Shown here: positions 18,314 through 27,661 of the stretch, piece after piece
How the letters are laid out: each line of letters opens with the position of its first letter
Position numbering within the stretch: position 1 is the first letter of the stretch
Source: Hyphomicrobium sp. 12-62-95
Lineage (GTDB): Bacteria; Pseudomonadota; Alphaproteobacteria; Rhizobiales; Hyphomicrobiaceae
Direction: 5' to 3'
Assembly: GCA_002279935.1 (NCBI GenBank)
Contig: NCCZ01000008.1
Coordinates: 1-64,000, forward strand
Length of the DNA stretch: 64,000 nucleotides
The notes under the pieces: model-generated
What the model was told of the DNA's origin: nothing
Seen by the model: only the letters and a program-made list of their open reading frames with translations
Database searches by the model: none
Made by a program: the position numbers and the translations under genes

Positions 18314-19174
18314 GTGACCCAAAGCGCCAACAACTGGATCGTGGAAACGGACTGGCTGGCGCAGCATCTGGGGTCACCCGGGCTCGTGGTGCTCGATGCG
18401 TCATGGCATTTGCCGGATTCGGGCCGCAACGCGAAGGACGAATACCTCGCGGAGCATATTCCAGGCGCGCTCTTCTTCGATATCGACGATATTCGCGATG
18501 AGACGTCGGACCTGCCGCACATGCTGCCGTCGCAGGTGAAGTTCGCCTCACGCATGAAGAAGATGGGTATCGGCGATGGCATGCGCATCGTCGTTTATGA
18601 TTCACACGGATTGTTTTCGGCCGCGCGCGCGTGGTGGACGTTCCGCGCCATGGGGCACAAGGACGTCGCCGTGCTGAATGGCGGTTTGCGCAAGTGGAAG
18701 GCCGAGGGCCGGCCGCTGGAAGATGGGCGTCCGGTGCCGCGGACGGCGCGCCATTTTACGCCGCTGAAAGACAACGATCTCGTGCGCGATATCGACGATA
18801 TGCGCCGGTATGTGGCGGACGGAAACGTTCAGATCGTGGATGCCCGTCCGGCGGGGCGGTTCGAGGGGCGCGATCCCGAGCCGCGTCCGGGCTTGCGGTC
18901 CGGGCATATTCCCGGTTCGCGCAACGTGCCCTCGCCCAAGATCCTGAACGAGGACGGCACGCTGAAGTCGCGCGAGGAATTGATCGCGGTTTTCAAAGAG
19001 GCGGGCATCGATCCGGCCAAGCCCGTGATCACGACGTGCGGTTCGGGCGTGACGGCTGCCATGCTGTCTTTCGCGCTGGCGGTGATCGGGCATACGAACG
19101 CGCCGGTCTATGACGGGTCGTGGGCCGAGTGGGGCCGCGAAAATGGATTGCCGGTGGCGACCGGCCCAGCCTGA
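18314..19174 (+). CDS. sseA: 3-mercaptopyruvate/thiosulfate sulfurtransferase
   Basis: 286 residues from a GTG start. Two rhodanese domains (about 8-135 and 160-280). The active loop CGSGVTAA has the catalytic Cys242 and the CG(S/T)GVTA form of mercaptopyruvate sulfurtransferases, which move sulfur from mercaptopyruvate to thiophilic acceptors. The first domain has no cysteine at the corresponding loop (YDSHGLFSAAR), as expected. It is followed 31 bases later by bluB. Confidence 0.93.
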   Translation: MTQSANNWIVETDWLAQHLGSPGLVVLDASWHLPDSGRNAKDEYLAEHIPGALFFDIDDIRDETSDLPHMLPSQVKFASRMKKMGIGDGMRIVVYDSHGLFSAARAWWTFRAMGHKDVAVLNGGLRKWKAEGRPLEDGRPVPRTARHFTPLKDNDLVRDIDDMRRYVADGNVQIVDARPAGRFEGRDPEPRPGLRSGHIPGSRNVPSPKILNEDGTLKSREELIAVFKEAGIDPAKPVITTCGSGVTAAMLSFALAVIGHTNAPVYDGSWAEWGRENGLPVATGPA

Positions 19175-19205
19175 GCTTGTCCGCGGCCCGAGATGAGGCG
19201 TTGCG

Positions 19206-19826
19206 ATGAGTGAGGAGTTCCGGACTTTCGAGGAGTTGGTGCGCTGGCGCCGGGATGTCCGGGAGTTCCTTGCGGAACCTGTCGATCGCGAACTTCTGGA
19301 TGATTTGCTGGCGATAGCGGATTTGTCGCCATCGGTGGGAAATAGCCAGCCGTGGCGTGTTGTCGAGGTTCGGGACCGCGATCGCCGCGCGGCGATCGGT
19401 GAAGAATTTGCCAGAACGAATGACGCGGCCTGCAGTCCGTACGATGGCGACCGCGCGGTGCTGTACCGCTCCCTCAAGCTTGCTGGGTTCGATCGCGCAC
19501 CCGTCCACCTGGCGGTTTATTGCGACCGGACTGCATCACAAGGCCTGGGGCTCGGCCGGCAGACTATGCCGGAGATGCTGCCCTATTCGTGCGTGTCGTT
19601 CGTCACCACGCTTTGGTATGCAGCAAGGGCCCGCGGCTTAGGGCTCGGCTGGGTGTCCATTCTTCGGCCGGATCGCGTGAATGAAATACTCGACGTTCCG
19701 CCCGACTGGATGTTGATTGGATATCTGCTCATGGGGTGGCCGCAAGAGCAGCATGCGGTTCCGGAATTGGAACGCAAAGGATGGCAGGAGCGGACGCCGC
19801 TTGAGGCCCGGTGCATCGTGCGCTAG
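19206..19826 (+). CDS. bluB: 5,6-dimethylbenzimidazole synthase
   Basis: 206 residues. BluB cuts reduced flavin mononucleotide with oxygen to form the lower ligand of vitamin B12. Family marks are RRDVREF at the start, PSVGNSQPWRVVEV, YRSLKLAGFDRAPVHLAVYCD, GLGRQTMPEMLPYS and ARARGLGLGWVSIL. No other cobalamin gene or riboswitch is nearby. Its end converges on the glucan gene with a five-base gap. Confidence 0.93.
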   Translation: MSEEFRTFEELVRWRRDVREFLAEPVDRELLDDLLAIADLSPSVGNSQPWRVVEVRDRDRRAAIGEEFARTNDAACSPYDGDRAVLYRSLKLAGFDRAPVHLAVYCDRTASQGLGLGRQTMPEMLPYSCVSFVTTLWYAARARGLGLGWVSILRPDRVNEILDVPPDWMLIGYLLMGWPQEQHAVPELERKGWQERTPLEARCIVR

Positions 19827-19831
19827 ACGGC

Positions 19832-21409
19832 TCAGTCTTCGGGAAAATATTGGTAGATCCAGGTTTCGGTGAGCGGCGTGCCGTTGCGCTTTAGATAGGC
19901 GCGGATGTCGACGGGTTCGCGGCCTTGGGCCTCGAGGTCGAACACGGCGCGCCAGCGGTTGCGCTGGTCGACAACGGGATGATTGTAGGACGTGCCGAGC
20001 TTGCCGCGCGAGGGCGTGACGACGAGTTCGACGCCGTCGTTGCGGCCGAGGCTGGCGAAGGGTTGGCCTTGAAAATCGATGACGAACTTGCGCACGCCTT
20101 GGGGACGCTTGTGGCCGGGGCGGCCGCCCAGTCCGGTCCAGGTGTTGGTGGCACGCGCCAGCGTGTCGGGGAAGACAATGTCGTCGAGCCATGAGAGGCG
20201 ATAGCGATAGGTGCGGTTTTCACCGGCTTTGAAGACGCCCGCGGGGCACCAGTAGGCGGCGATGTTATCGTGGATCTCGTCGTCGGTGGGGATCTCCAGA
20301 AGGTGGACAGCGCCTTCGCCCCAATCGTCCTGCGGTTCGACCCAGGTGGAGGCGCGGCGCTCGTAGAAGACGCCGTCGTCGAGGTAGTGGACGAAGTCGC
20401 GGTCGCGCTGGAGGAGGCCGAAGCCTTTCGGGTTCTTGTCCTGGAAGGCGTTGGTCATGACGGTCGGCGGATTGTTGAGCGGCCGCCAGAGTCGTTCGCC
20501 GTTGCCCAGATGGAGAGCGAGGCCGTCGCTGTCGTGGATTTCGGGGCGCCAGTCGGCGGCTTGTTTGCGGCTGCTTTCACCGTACCAGAACATGGATGAA
20601 AAGGGCGCGATACCCAGCCGTGTGATGTCGCGGCGGGCAAAGAGGCGGGCTTCGATGTCCATCACGACGCGGTGGACGTCGCGGCTGTCGGTCAGGCGTT
20701 CGATGGAAAAGCGGTAGGCGCCAGCCACACTTGGGCTGTCGAGCAGAGCGTGGATGATAAGCGGGCCGCTCGGCTCGGCGGAAAGATAGAATTCGCTGAA
20801 GCGGGGAAACTCCTCCGGCGTCGGCAGGCCGGTGTCGATGGCGAGCGCGCGGGCGGAGAGGCCGTATTGATTGAAGGGGCCGGAAGAGCGGAAATAAGAC
20901 GCGCCGAGGAAGGCCAGCCAGTCGGTTTCCAGGTTCTCGGCCATGACACGGAAGCCGGCGAAGCCGAGGCCATCGGGGAGTTGACGGGCGGGGTGATCGG
21001 CTGGGCTGTCGAAGAGGCTCGATGTGTAGCGGACCTCGCGGGCTTGTCCGTCCTCGACGACATGAATGTGGACCGGCTCGAGGAAGCCCTTGCCCATGTG
21101 GAAGAGCTGCACGGGATGACGGCGGTCGCGCTCGATTTGAAGGGTGCGGTCGCGGCGGAATTTGATCTGCTGGAAGGCGTCGTAGTCAATCTGGTTCAAC
21201 ACGTCGTTGGCGGCGCTCGGCGCGGGTGTGAAGGGCGCGCGGGCGAGGGCGGCTGCATGTTTAGCCAGGGCATCGAACGAGAAGGATTTGGCGGGTCGCA
21301 GATCGGGGCCGGCTGCGGAGGCCGCGCGTGCGCGCCCGGCCGCTGTTGCGGCAAAAGCTGCGGCGAAGAGAAGCCCGGTGAACTGGCGTCGGTCGAGATC
21401 GTTGCTCAT
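19832..21409 (-). CDS. opgD: Tat-exported periplasmic glucan biosynthesis protein (OpgG/OpgD family)
   Basis: 525 residues. The start at 21409 is chosen because it begins a twin-arginine signal (LDRRQFTGLLFAAAFA); OpgD is the Tat-dependent member of this family, while OpgG uses Sec. The family acts in making osmoregulated periplasmic glucans. YDAFQQIKFRRDRTL, QLFHMGKGFLEPV, GIAPFSSMFWYGE and the RPLNNPP segment are diagnostic. No opgH glucosyltransferase gene is nearby. Confidence 0.87.
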   Translation of the reverse strand: MSNDLDRRQFTGLLFAAAFAATAAGRARAASAAGPDLRPAKSFSFDALAKHAAALARAPFTPAPSAANDVLNQIDYDAFQQIKFRRDRTLQIERDRRHPVQLFHMGKGFLEPVHIHVVEDGQAREVRYTSSLFDSPADHPARQLPDGLGFAGFRVMAENLETDWLAFLGASYFRSSGPFNQYGLSARALAIDTGLPTPEEFPRFSEFYLSAEPSGPLIIHALLDSPSVAGAYRFSIERLTDSRDVHRVVMDIEARLFARRDITRLGIAPFSSMFWYGESSRKQAADWRPEIHDSDGLALHLGNGERLWRPLNNPPTVMTNAFQDKNPKGFGLLQRDRDFVHYLDDGVFYERRASTWVEPQDDWGEGAVHLLEIPTDDEIHDNIAAYWCPAGVFKAGENRTYRYRLSWLDDIVFPDTLARATNTWTGLGGRPGHKRPQGVRKFVIDFQGQPFASLGRNDGVELVVTPSRGKLGTSYNHPVVDQRNRWRAVFDLEAQGREPVDIRAYLKRNGTPLTETWIYQYFPED

Positions 21410-21628
21410 GGGCTCATACGCGATGGTGAGGCTGCCAGGACTTCTATGCACCCGGCGCAGGGCTGGCATGAGCTAGCAGTGAATGGACGGCGTATAAAGT
21501 CAGCGTTTCGGCGGCATTGTGGCCGTTGAGCTGGGACATCGGCAAATGACGGGACTGCTGTCGCGGGTTTGGCCGATCTTGACTTCCGTCAGATTGTGGG
21601 TGCCCATGGCGCGACAACGGAGAATTCC

Positions 21629-22804
21629 ATGATTTATCAGTGCTCCCCACATCTCAGGCGCATCGCGCTCGGGGTCGCGCCGCTGGTTGTCGCCGCGGCT
21701 TTGGCATTTGCGGGTCCGGTTGCCGCACAGGGTGGACCGCCGCCGGTGCCCGCCGTGACGGTGGCCAAGCCGCTCGCCAAGCGCATCACCAACTGGGACG
21801 AATACTCGGGGCGCTTCCAGGCGGTGCAGACGGTGGAGGTGCGGCCGCGGGTGTCGGGGTTTATCGACAAAATCCATTTCAAAGATGGGCAGATGGTGAA
21901 AGCGGGCGATCTGCTGTTCACAATCGATCCGCGGCCGTTCGAGTTGGCGGTGGAGAGCGCCAAGGCGGAAGTGGCGCGGGCCAACGCGCAGGTCGAATTG
22001 GCGTCGACGGAGGTGGAGCGGGCGCGGCCATTGTTGCGGTCGGGTGCGGTGACGGAGCGGGATTTCGATCAGCGGGCAGCGAATTTGCTGGTGGCGCGGG
22101 CGGCATTGCAGGCGGCGCAGGCGGCCACGAAGAACGCCGAACTCAATCTCGAGTGGACGAGGGTGACGGCGGCGATCGACGGGCGGCTGTCGGATCGCAA
22201 GGTGGATGCGGGCAATCTCGTGACGGGCGGATCGGGGTCGACGACGCTCTTGGCGACCATCGTCACGATGGACCCTATCCATTTTATTTTCGAAGTCTCG
22301 GAGGCGGATTATCTTCGCTACACGCGGCTGGCTGAATCGGGGAAGCGGGAATCCTCGCGCGACACCGGCAATCCGGTGCGGATCAAGCTTTCGGACGAAA
22401 CCGAGTTCAAGCATTCCGGCAAAATGGATTTCGTCGACAATGTTCTTAACGCGCGGTCGGGGACGATGCGGGGGCGTGCGGTCGTCGACAATAAGAGCGG
22501 GCTGATGCAGCCGGGTCTTTTTGCGCGCATGCAACTGTTTGGCGGCGAAGTGGACGGGCTGCTCGTGCCTGACGCAGCAGTCGTGTCAGATCAGGCGCGC
22601 AAGATCGTGTTCACGGTCGGCGAAGACGGCGTCGTGAAGCCCAAGCCCATAACGCTGGGCGCGCTCGATAGCGGGCTTCGGGTGGTGCTGTCGGGACTTG
22701 ATGCCAACGATCGTGTCGTCATCGACGGGATCGCCAATCCGATGGTGCGGCCGGGGGCGAAGGTGACACCGCAGGACGGTAAGATCGAGATGGTCGCGAA
22801 GTAG
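21629..22804 (+). CDS. RND efflux periplasmic adaptor (membrane fusion protein)
   Basis: 391 residues; ATG 21629 follows GGAG and begins a signal peptide (1-34, ending VAAQ). It is an AcrA/MexA-type adaptor: lipoyl/barrel-sandwich halves (VSGFIDKIHFKDGQMVKAGDLLF), an alpha-hairpin near 95-150, and beta-barrel and membrane-proximal domains. There is no cysteine lipobox, so it is probably not lipid-anchored. It joins the permease encoded 60 bases downstream to an outer membrane channel, which is not in this window. Confidence 0.93.
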   Translation: MIYQCSPHLRRIALGVAPLVVAAALAFAGPVAAQGGPPPVPAVTVAKPLAKRITNWDEYSGRFQAVQTVEVRPRVSGFIDKIHFKDGQMVKAGDLLFTIDPRPFELAVESAKAEVARANAQVELASTEVERARPLLRSGAVTERDFDQRAANLLVARAALQAAQAATKNAELNLEWTRVTAAIDGRLSDRKVDAGNLVTGGSGSTTLLATIVTMDPIHFIFEVSEADYLRYTRLAESGKRESSRDTGNPVRIKLSDETEFKHSGKMDFVDNVLNARSGTMRGRAVVDNKSGLMQPGLFARMQLFGGEVDGLLVPDAAVVSDQARKIVFTVGEDGVVKPKPITLGALDSGLRVVLSGLDANDRVVIDGIANPMVRPGAKVTPQDGKIEMVAK

Positions 22805-22864
22805 GGCGGCAATCGCTTTTTTTGGACATTCATGACCCGGTTTGGCCGGTGAGGACGAACGTCA

Positions 22865-25800
22865 ATGCGCTTTACGCACTTCTTCATCGACCGGCCGATT
22901 TTCGCAGCCGTGCTCTCTATCCTGATCGTCATCGTGGGTGGCATCGCGCAAATGCGGCTGCCGGTGGCGGAGTATCCCGAGATCGCACCGCCGACGGTGA
23001 ACGTGCGGGCGAGCTATCCAGGTGCGTCGGCGAAGATTGTGGCGGAGACGGTTGCGACTCCGCTGGAGCAAGAGATCAACGGCGTCGACGACATGCTCTA
23101 CGTGCAGTCGCAATCGACGGGCGACGGCCAGTTGTCGATCAACGTGGTGTTCAAGCCGGGCACCAACATCGATATGGCGCAGGTGCTGGTGCAGAACCGG
23201 GTCGCGGTGGCGGAGGCGCGGCTGCCGGAAGAGGTACGGCGCGTTGGCGTCGTGGTGCGCAAGGCCTCGCCTGACCTGATGATGGTCGTGCACATGATCT
23301 CGCCCGACGGGTCGCGCGATCAGCAGTACATTTCGAACTATGCGACGCTGAACGTGAAGGACGTGCTGACGCGCGTGGACGGCGTCGGCAATGTGAACGT
23401 GTTCGGTGCGCGCGATTTCTCAATGCGGGTGTGGCTCGATCCAGAGAAGCTGGCATCGCGGAGCATGACGGCCAGCGATGTGGTGGCGGCGCTGCGGGCT
23501 GCGAACTTGCAGGTGGCGGCGGGGTCGGTGAACCAGCCGCCGGCGCAATCGGACGGGGCGTTTCAGCTGCAGGTGACGACGCTGGGGCGGCTGACGGAGG
23601 TGTCGCAGTTTGAAGAGATCGTCGTGCGCGCGGAGTCTGACGGGGCCGTGACGCGGCTGCGCGATGTGGCACGCGTGGAGTTGGGCGCGCAGGATTATCT
23701 GGTCAACGCCTATCTCAACAATCAGTTTGCCACCGGCATTGGCATCTATCAGCGGCCGGGCTCGAATGCGCTGACGACGGCGGATCAAATCAAGGCGACG
23801 ATGGACCGGCTGGCGCAGGATTTTCCGCCCGGTGTCGCCTATACCATCGTCTACAACCCGACGGACTTTATTCGCTCGTCGGTCAACGCGGTGATCGTGA
23901 CCCTGTTCGAGGCCGTGGCGCTTGTGGTGCTCGTGGTCATACTGTTTTTGCAGACTTGGCGGGCGGCGATCATTCCCATTGTTGCCATTCCCGTCTCGCT
24001 CATCGGAACCTTCGCTGTCATGTCGGCGGTGGGTATCACATTCAATACGCTGTCGCTGTTCGGCCTGGTGCTGGCTATCGGCATCGTGGTGGATGACGCG
24101 ATTGTGGTGGTGGAGAACGTCGAGCGGCGGTTGCGCGAGGGGATGGGGCCGAAGGAGGCCGCGCACGCGACCATGGATGAAGTGGGCGGCGCGGTGCTGG
24201 CGATTTCGCTGGTGCTGATCGCGGTGTTCGTGCCGACGGCGTTTATCACGGGGCTGCAGGGATCGTTCTACAAGCAGTTCGGGATTACGATTGCGGCGGC
24301 GACGGCGATTTCGGCGTTCGTGTCGCTGACGCTGTCGCCGGCTTTGGCGGCGCTGTTGCTGAAGCCGCACGAGGAGCACAAGGAGAGCGGCGGGCTGTTG
24401 CATACGCTGGGGCGGCCGGTGCGGGCGTTCTTTAATGGCTTCAACCGGTTCTTCGATAGGGTTTCCAACGGTTATGCGTGGCTGACGGGCAAGCTGATCC
24501 GGCGGACGTTTCTGGTGCTGGCGGTGTTTGTCGGTTTGCTGGGGCTGACCTATTGGCGCATCGCCGCGACGCCGACGGGACTTATTCCGCAGCTCGACCG
24601 GACGTATTTCATCGTCGCGTTCCAGTTGCCGCCGGGATCGACGCTTGATCGCACGGACGAGGTGGTGCGCAAGGCGAGCGATCTTATTCGGGCGCGGCCG
24701 GGGATCTTTGCGACCGTGCAATTCGTTGGGCTTGATGGCGCGACGTTCACGAATGCGCCCAATGCGGGCGTGATTTTCGTGCGCGTGAATTCGTTCGAGG
24801 ATCGCATTGCGGCGGGGCTCACGAAGGACGGTATTATCGGCGATATCCGCAAAGAGATGGGCAAGCTGCGCGAGGCGTTCGTGCTGGTGATCGAGCCGCC
24901 ATCGGTGCCGGGAATTGGCACGGGCGGTGGCATCAAGGGCTATGTGCAGGATCGGTCGGGAAGGGGCCTGCAGGCGCTGGAGCAGGCGGCGTTTGGGATG
25001 ATGGGCGGAGCGAGCCAACGGCCGGAGATCGCGCAGGCGTTCACGCTCTACAACACGCGCACGCCGCAGATTTTTGCCGATATCGATCGCGTGAAGGCGG
25101 AGCAGCTCGGCGTGCCGATCGCCAATGTGTTCGAGACGCTGTCGATCTACATGGGCTCGAGCTACGTCAACGACTTCAATCTGCTAGGGCGCACGTTCCG
25201 GGTGACGGCGCAGGCGGACAATCCGTTTCGATTGAGCGTGCGCGATGTGCAGAACCTCAAGACGCGCAATTCGGACGGGGACATGGTGCCGCTCGGTTCG
25301 GTGGCGACGTTCCAGGATACGACGGATGCGTACCGGGTGCCGCGTTACAATCTCTATCCAGCCGCGGAATTGCAGGCAGCGATGAAGCCGGGGTTCTCGA
25401 CAGGGCAGGGGATTGCCGCCATCGAGGAGTTGGCGGAGACGAAGCTGCCGTCCGGCTTCGGGTTCGAGTGGACGGAAATCGCGTTGCAGGAAACGTTGGG
25501 TGGAAGCACGGCGGCGCTGGCGTTCGTGCTGGCGGTGATCTTCGTGTTTTTGCTGCTGGCGGCGCTCTATGAGAGCTGGCTGTTGCCGCTGGCGGTGATC
25601 ATGATTGTGCCGCTGTGTATTCTGGCGGCGATGATCGGGGTGAACTTGCGCGGGTTCGATCGCAACATTCTGGTCGAGGTCGGGCTCATCGTTCTTGTGG
25701 GGCTCGCCGCAAAGAACGCGATCCTGATCGTGGAGTTCGCCAAGCAGGCGGAAGACGAGGGCATGAACCGCTTTGATGCGGCCATCGAAGCGGCCAAGAC

Positions 25801-26047
25801 GCGGTTGCGGCCGATCATCATGACGTCGCTGGCGTTCATCCTCGGCGTGGTGCCGCTGGTGTTTGCCACCGGGGCCGGCGCGGAGATGCGCCAATCGCTC
25901 GGCACCGCGGTGTTCTCGGGCATGATCGGGGTGACCATCTTCGGGCTGCTCTTCACGCCGCTGTTTTATGTGCTGGCGAGCCGGTTTCAGAGCAAGAAGG
26001 CTCAGGCCGAACCGACGATGGCTGCGCCGGATCGGCCCCCGGCTTAG
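22865..26047 (+). CDS. RND multidrug efflux permease (HAE1/AcrB type)
   Basis: 1060 residues, full length. The inner membrane proton antiporter exports hydrophobic and amphiphilic compounds as a trimer. It has twelve membrane helices and two large periplasmic loops; FFIDRPIFAAVLSI opens helix 1, and proton relay residues Asp410-Asp411 lie in GIVVDDAIVVVENVERR, with the matching Lys in AAKNAILIVEFAK. It forms a two-gene unit with the adaptor. No TetR-type regulator or TolC-type channel gene adjoins. Confidence 0.96.
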   Translation: MRFTHFFIDRPIFAAVLSILIVIVGGIAQMRLPVAEYPEIAPPTVNVRASYPGASAKIVAETVATPLEQEINGVDDMLYVQSQSTGDGQLSINVVFKPGTNIDMAQVLVQNRVAVAEARLPEEVRRVGVVVRKASPDLMMVVHMISPDGSRDQQYISNYATLNVKDVLTRVDGVGNVNVFGARDFSMRVWLDPEKLASRSMTASDVVAALRAANLQVAAGSVNQPPAQSDGAFQLQVTTLGRLTEVSQFEEIVVRAESDGAVTRLRDVARVELGAQDYLVNAYLNNQFATGIGIYQRPGSNALTTADQIKATMDRLAQDFPPGVAYTIVYNPTDFIRSSVNAVIVTLFEAVALVVLVVILFLQTWRAAIIPIVAIPVSLIGTFAVMSAVGITFNTLSLFGLVLAIGIVVDDAIVVVENVERRLREGMGPKEAAHATMDEVGGAVLAISLVLIAVFVPTAFITGLQGSFYKQFGITIAAATAISAFVSLTLSPALAALLLKPHEEHKESGGLLHTLGRPVRAFFNGFNRFFDRVSNGYAWLTGKLIRRTFLVLAVFVGLLGLTYWRIAATPTGLIPQLDRTYFIVAFQLPPGSTLDRTDEVVRKASDLIRARPGIFATVQFVGLDGATFTNAPNAGVIFVRVNSFEDRIAAGLTKDGIIGDIRKEMGKLREAFVLVIEPPSVPGIGTGGGIKGYVQDRSGRGLQALEQAAFGMMGGASQRPEIAQAFTLYNTRTPQIFADIDRVKAEQLGVPIANVFETLSIYMGSSYVNDFNLLGRTFRVTAQADNPFRLSVRDVQNLKTRNSDGDMVPLGSVATFQDTTDAYRVPRYNLYPAAELQAAMKPGFSTGQGIAAIEELAETKLPSGFGFEWTEIALQETLGGSTAALAFVLAVIFVFLLLAALYESWLLPLAVIMIVPLCILAAMIGVNLRGFDRNILVEVGLIVLVGLAAKNAILIVEFAKQAEDEGMNRFDAAIEAAKTRLRPIIMTSLAFILGVVPLVFATGAGAEMRQSLGTAVFSGMIGVTIFGLLFTPLFYVLASRFQSKKAQAEPTMAAPDRPPA

Positions 26048-26176
26048 GCGGCAAAAGACCTTCGTCTCATTTCCGTACACGCTTTAACCGGCACTTAACC
26101 GGTTGGAGCGCAATGTGCCCTCACAGACATGCAGGCGTCGGGTTGGGCCGACCGCCGGTACGAGAGGGTAGAACCA

Positions 26177-27106
26177 ATGAAGACACTACTGAAAGCCGGG
26201 ATGGCCTCGTCCGTTCTCGCGCTGGCCCTGACGGTCACGGCGTCGGATGCCTTTGCCGCCGACCTCGGCGGATCGATCAAGGACGGCTACTCGGCTCCGC
26301 CGTCATATGCCGCGCCGGCGGCCGGCCCCTGCTACTTCCGCGGTGATGTCGGCTACTCGATCTCGCAGGATCCGTCGGTCAAGTGGCCGGTGAACAACGG
26401 CGAATTTACAGGCGATACGGGCGACGGTGCCGGCGGCGGTCCCGATGGCATCATCAACGAAGACGAAATCGCCTATAACTTTGTGACCGATCGCGTGTCG
26501 AACGTGAGCATGGAGAATACGTGGCTGGCCGAAGGCGGCATGGGTTGCGGCTCGGGTTCGCGCGGGTTCCGTAGCGAAATCATGCTCGGCTACCGCGGTG
26601 ACCGGAAGATCGATGGTGAGCCGGGCGTTTATGATCCGGGTCCGGAACCGGGCACTCCGGTTCCAGGTTATGTTCCGGAGGACTATGATGATCCGCTGCA
26701 CACCTCGATCCAGACCTACACGTTGATGCTCAACGTTTATCATGACTTCGGCAACTTTAACCGCTTCGTGCCGTACGTCGGCGCCGGTATCGGTATGGCC
26801 GTGCATGATGTGGACGAGGTTTACTTCACGGGTAACCCCAACCTCGTCAACCGGATCGAAGGCAACCGGGATGTCTCGTTCGCTTGGTCGGTGATGGCGG
26901 GCGTTGGCTACCAGATCTCGGATCGTGCGATCCTGGACGTCGGCTATCGCTACATCGACATGGGTTCGGTGACGTCGGGCCGCGTCGATAGCGCCGGTTT
27001 CGTGAACCCCGCCGTTCAGATCGACGATATCGCTGCCCACGAAATCAAGGTCGGTCTGCGTTACCACTTCGGTGGCTCTGACGCCGGCTACGCGCCCTTC
27101 AAGTAA
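26177..27106 (+). CDS. Outer membrane beta-barrel protein
   Basis: 309 residues from ATG 26177, which starts a signal peptide (1-28, ending AFAA). The mature barrel is of the Omp25/RopB-like type of Hyphomicrobiales: YFRGDVGYSIS, FVPYVGAGIGMAVHD, VMAGVGYQISDRAILDVGYRY and the final IKVGLRYHFGG strand. An acidic loop (GDGAGGGPDGIINEDE) near residues 80-97 resembles a calcium-binding loop but is not a clean EF-hand. A terminator follows. Confidence 0.87.
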   Translation: MKTLLKAGMASSVLALALTVTASDAFAADLGGSIKDGYSAPPSYAAPAAGPCYFRGDVGYSISQDPSVKWPVNNGEFTGDTGDGAGGGPDGIINEDEIAYNFVTDRVSNVSMENTWLAEGGMGCGSGSRGFRSEIMLGYRGDRKIDGEPGVYDPGPEPGTPVPGYVPEDYDDPLHTSIQTYTLMLNVYHDFGNFNRFVPYVGAGIGMAVHDVDEVYFTGNPNLVNRIEGNRDVSFAWSVMAGVGYQISDRAILDVGYRYIDMGSVTSGRVDSAGFVNPAVQIDDIAAHEIKVGLRYHFGGSDAGYAPFK

Positions 27107-27140
27107 TCGCTCTCTCCCTCAGCTGCGCGATTTGACGGAA

Positions 27141-27177
27141 GCCGGGCTCCCCCCAAGGAGCCCGGCTTTTTGTTTTT
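27141..27177 (+). terminator. Rho-independent terminator of the OMP gene
   Basis: A perfect 10-bp stem (27141-27150 with 27157-27166) with a six-base loop is followed by TTTTTGTTTTT. Confidence 0.95.
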
Positions 27178-27462
27178 CATACAACCGTTGGGCGGCCGGG
27201 GCTGGTGCTCCTGGTCGGAATCTGGACCGGACGGGGTGGCCTTGGGCCGGCGGGTAAGGACCTGACCGGGAAGGGATGTTCTCAGGGGGGCTCGTTTGGG
27301 TGGCTGATGCCAGAGAAACGCGATTGATCTTCAACCCCCTTGCTGCCTATATGCCCCCTTGTCCGGGTGCCGTTGGCGAGACGCAGTTTCAAGCGTCGGG
27401 CCGCTGTTGCCCGGGCCCTCCGTTGCCAATCGGACTTCCGGCTTGGCAGCGCGTCTTTCCCA
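27178..27462. other. Gene-free leader of tRNA-Leu
   Basis: No gene is seen. A possible promoter TTGATC (27324-27329), 18-base spacer, TATATG (27348-27353) lies about 110 bases before the tRNA; it is plausible but unsupported by anything else. Confidence 0.3.
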
Positions 27463-27547
<85 letters not shown>

Positions 27548-27661
27548 GTCATTGAGACCGCTGAAAGACCTTGAGGACGACGACATTCGAGGGGCTTGGC
27601 GCCGAAAAACGGCGCCGGTGGCCGCAGGCGACGACAACACAAGCTGACAAAGGCGAGAACG

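Noticed and set aside
20672..21529. A 285-codon plus-strand frame opposite the glucan gene
   Set aside because: Antisense to a clear OpgG/OpgD-family gene.
23420..25018. A 532-codon minus-strand frame within the RND permease gene
   Set aside because: Shadow frame with Arg/His-rich, motif-free translation.
22865..26047. Complete tripartite efflux operon
   Set aside because: Only adaptor and permease are present; the next gene (26177) is a small barrel protein of the Omp25 type, not a TolC-type channel.
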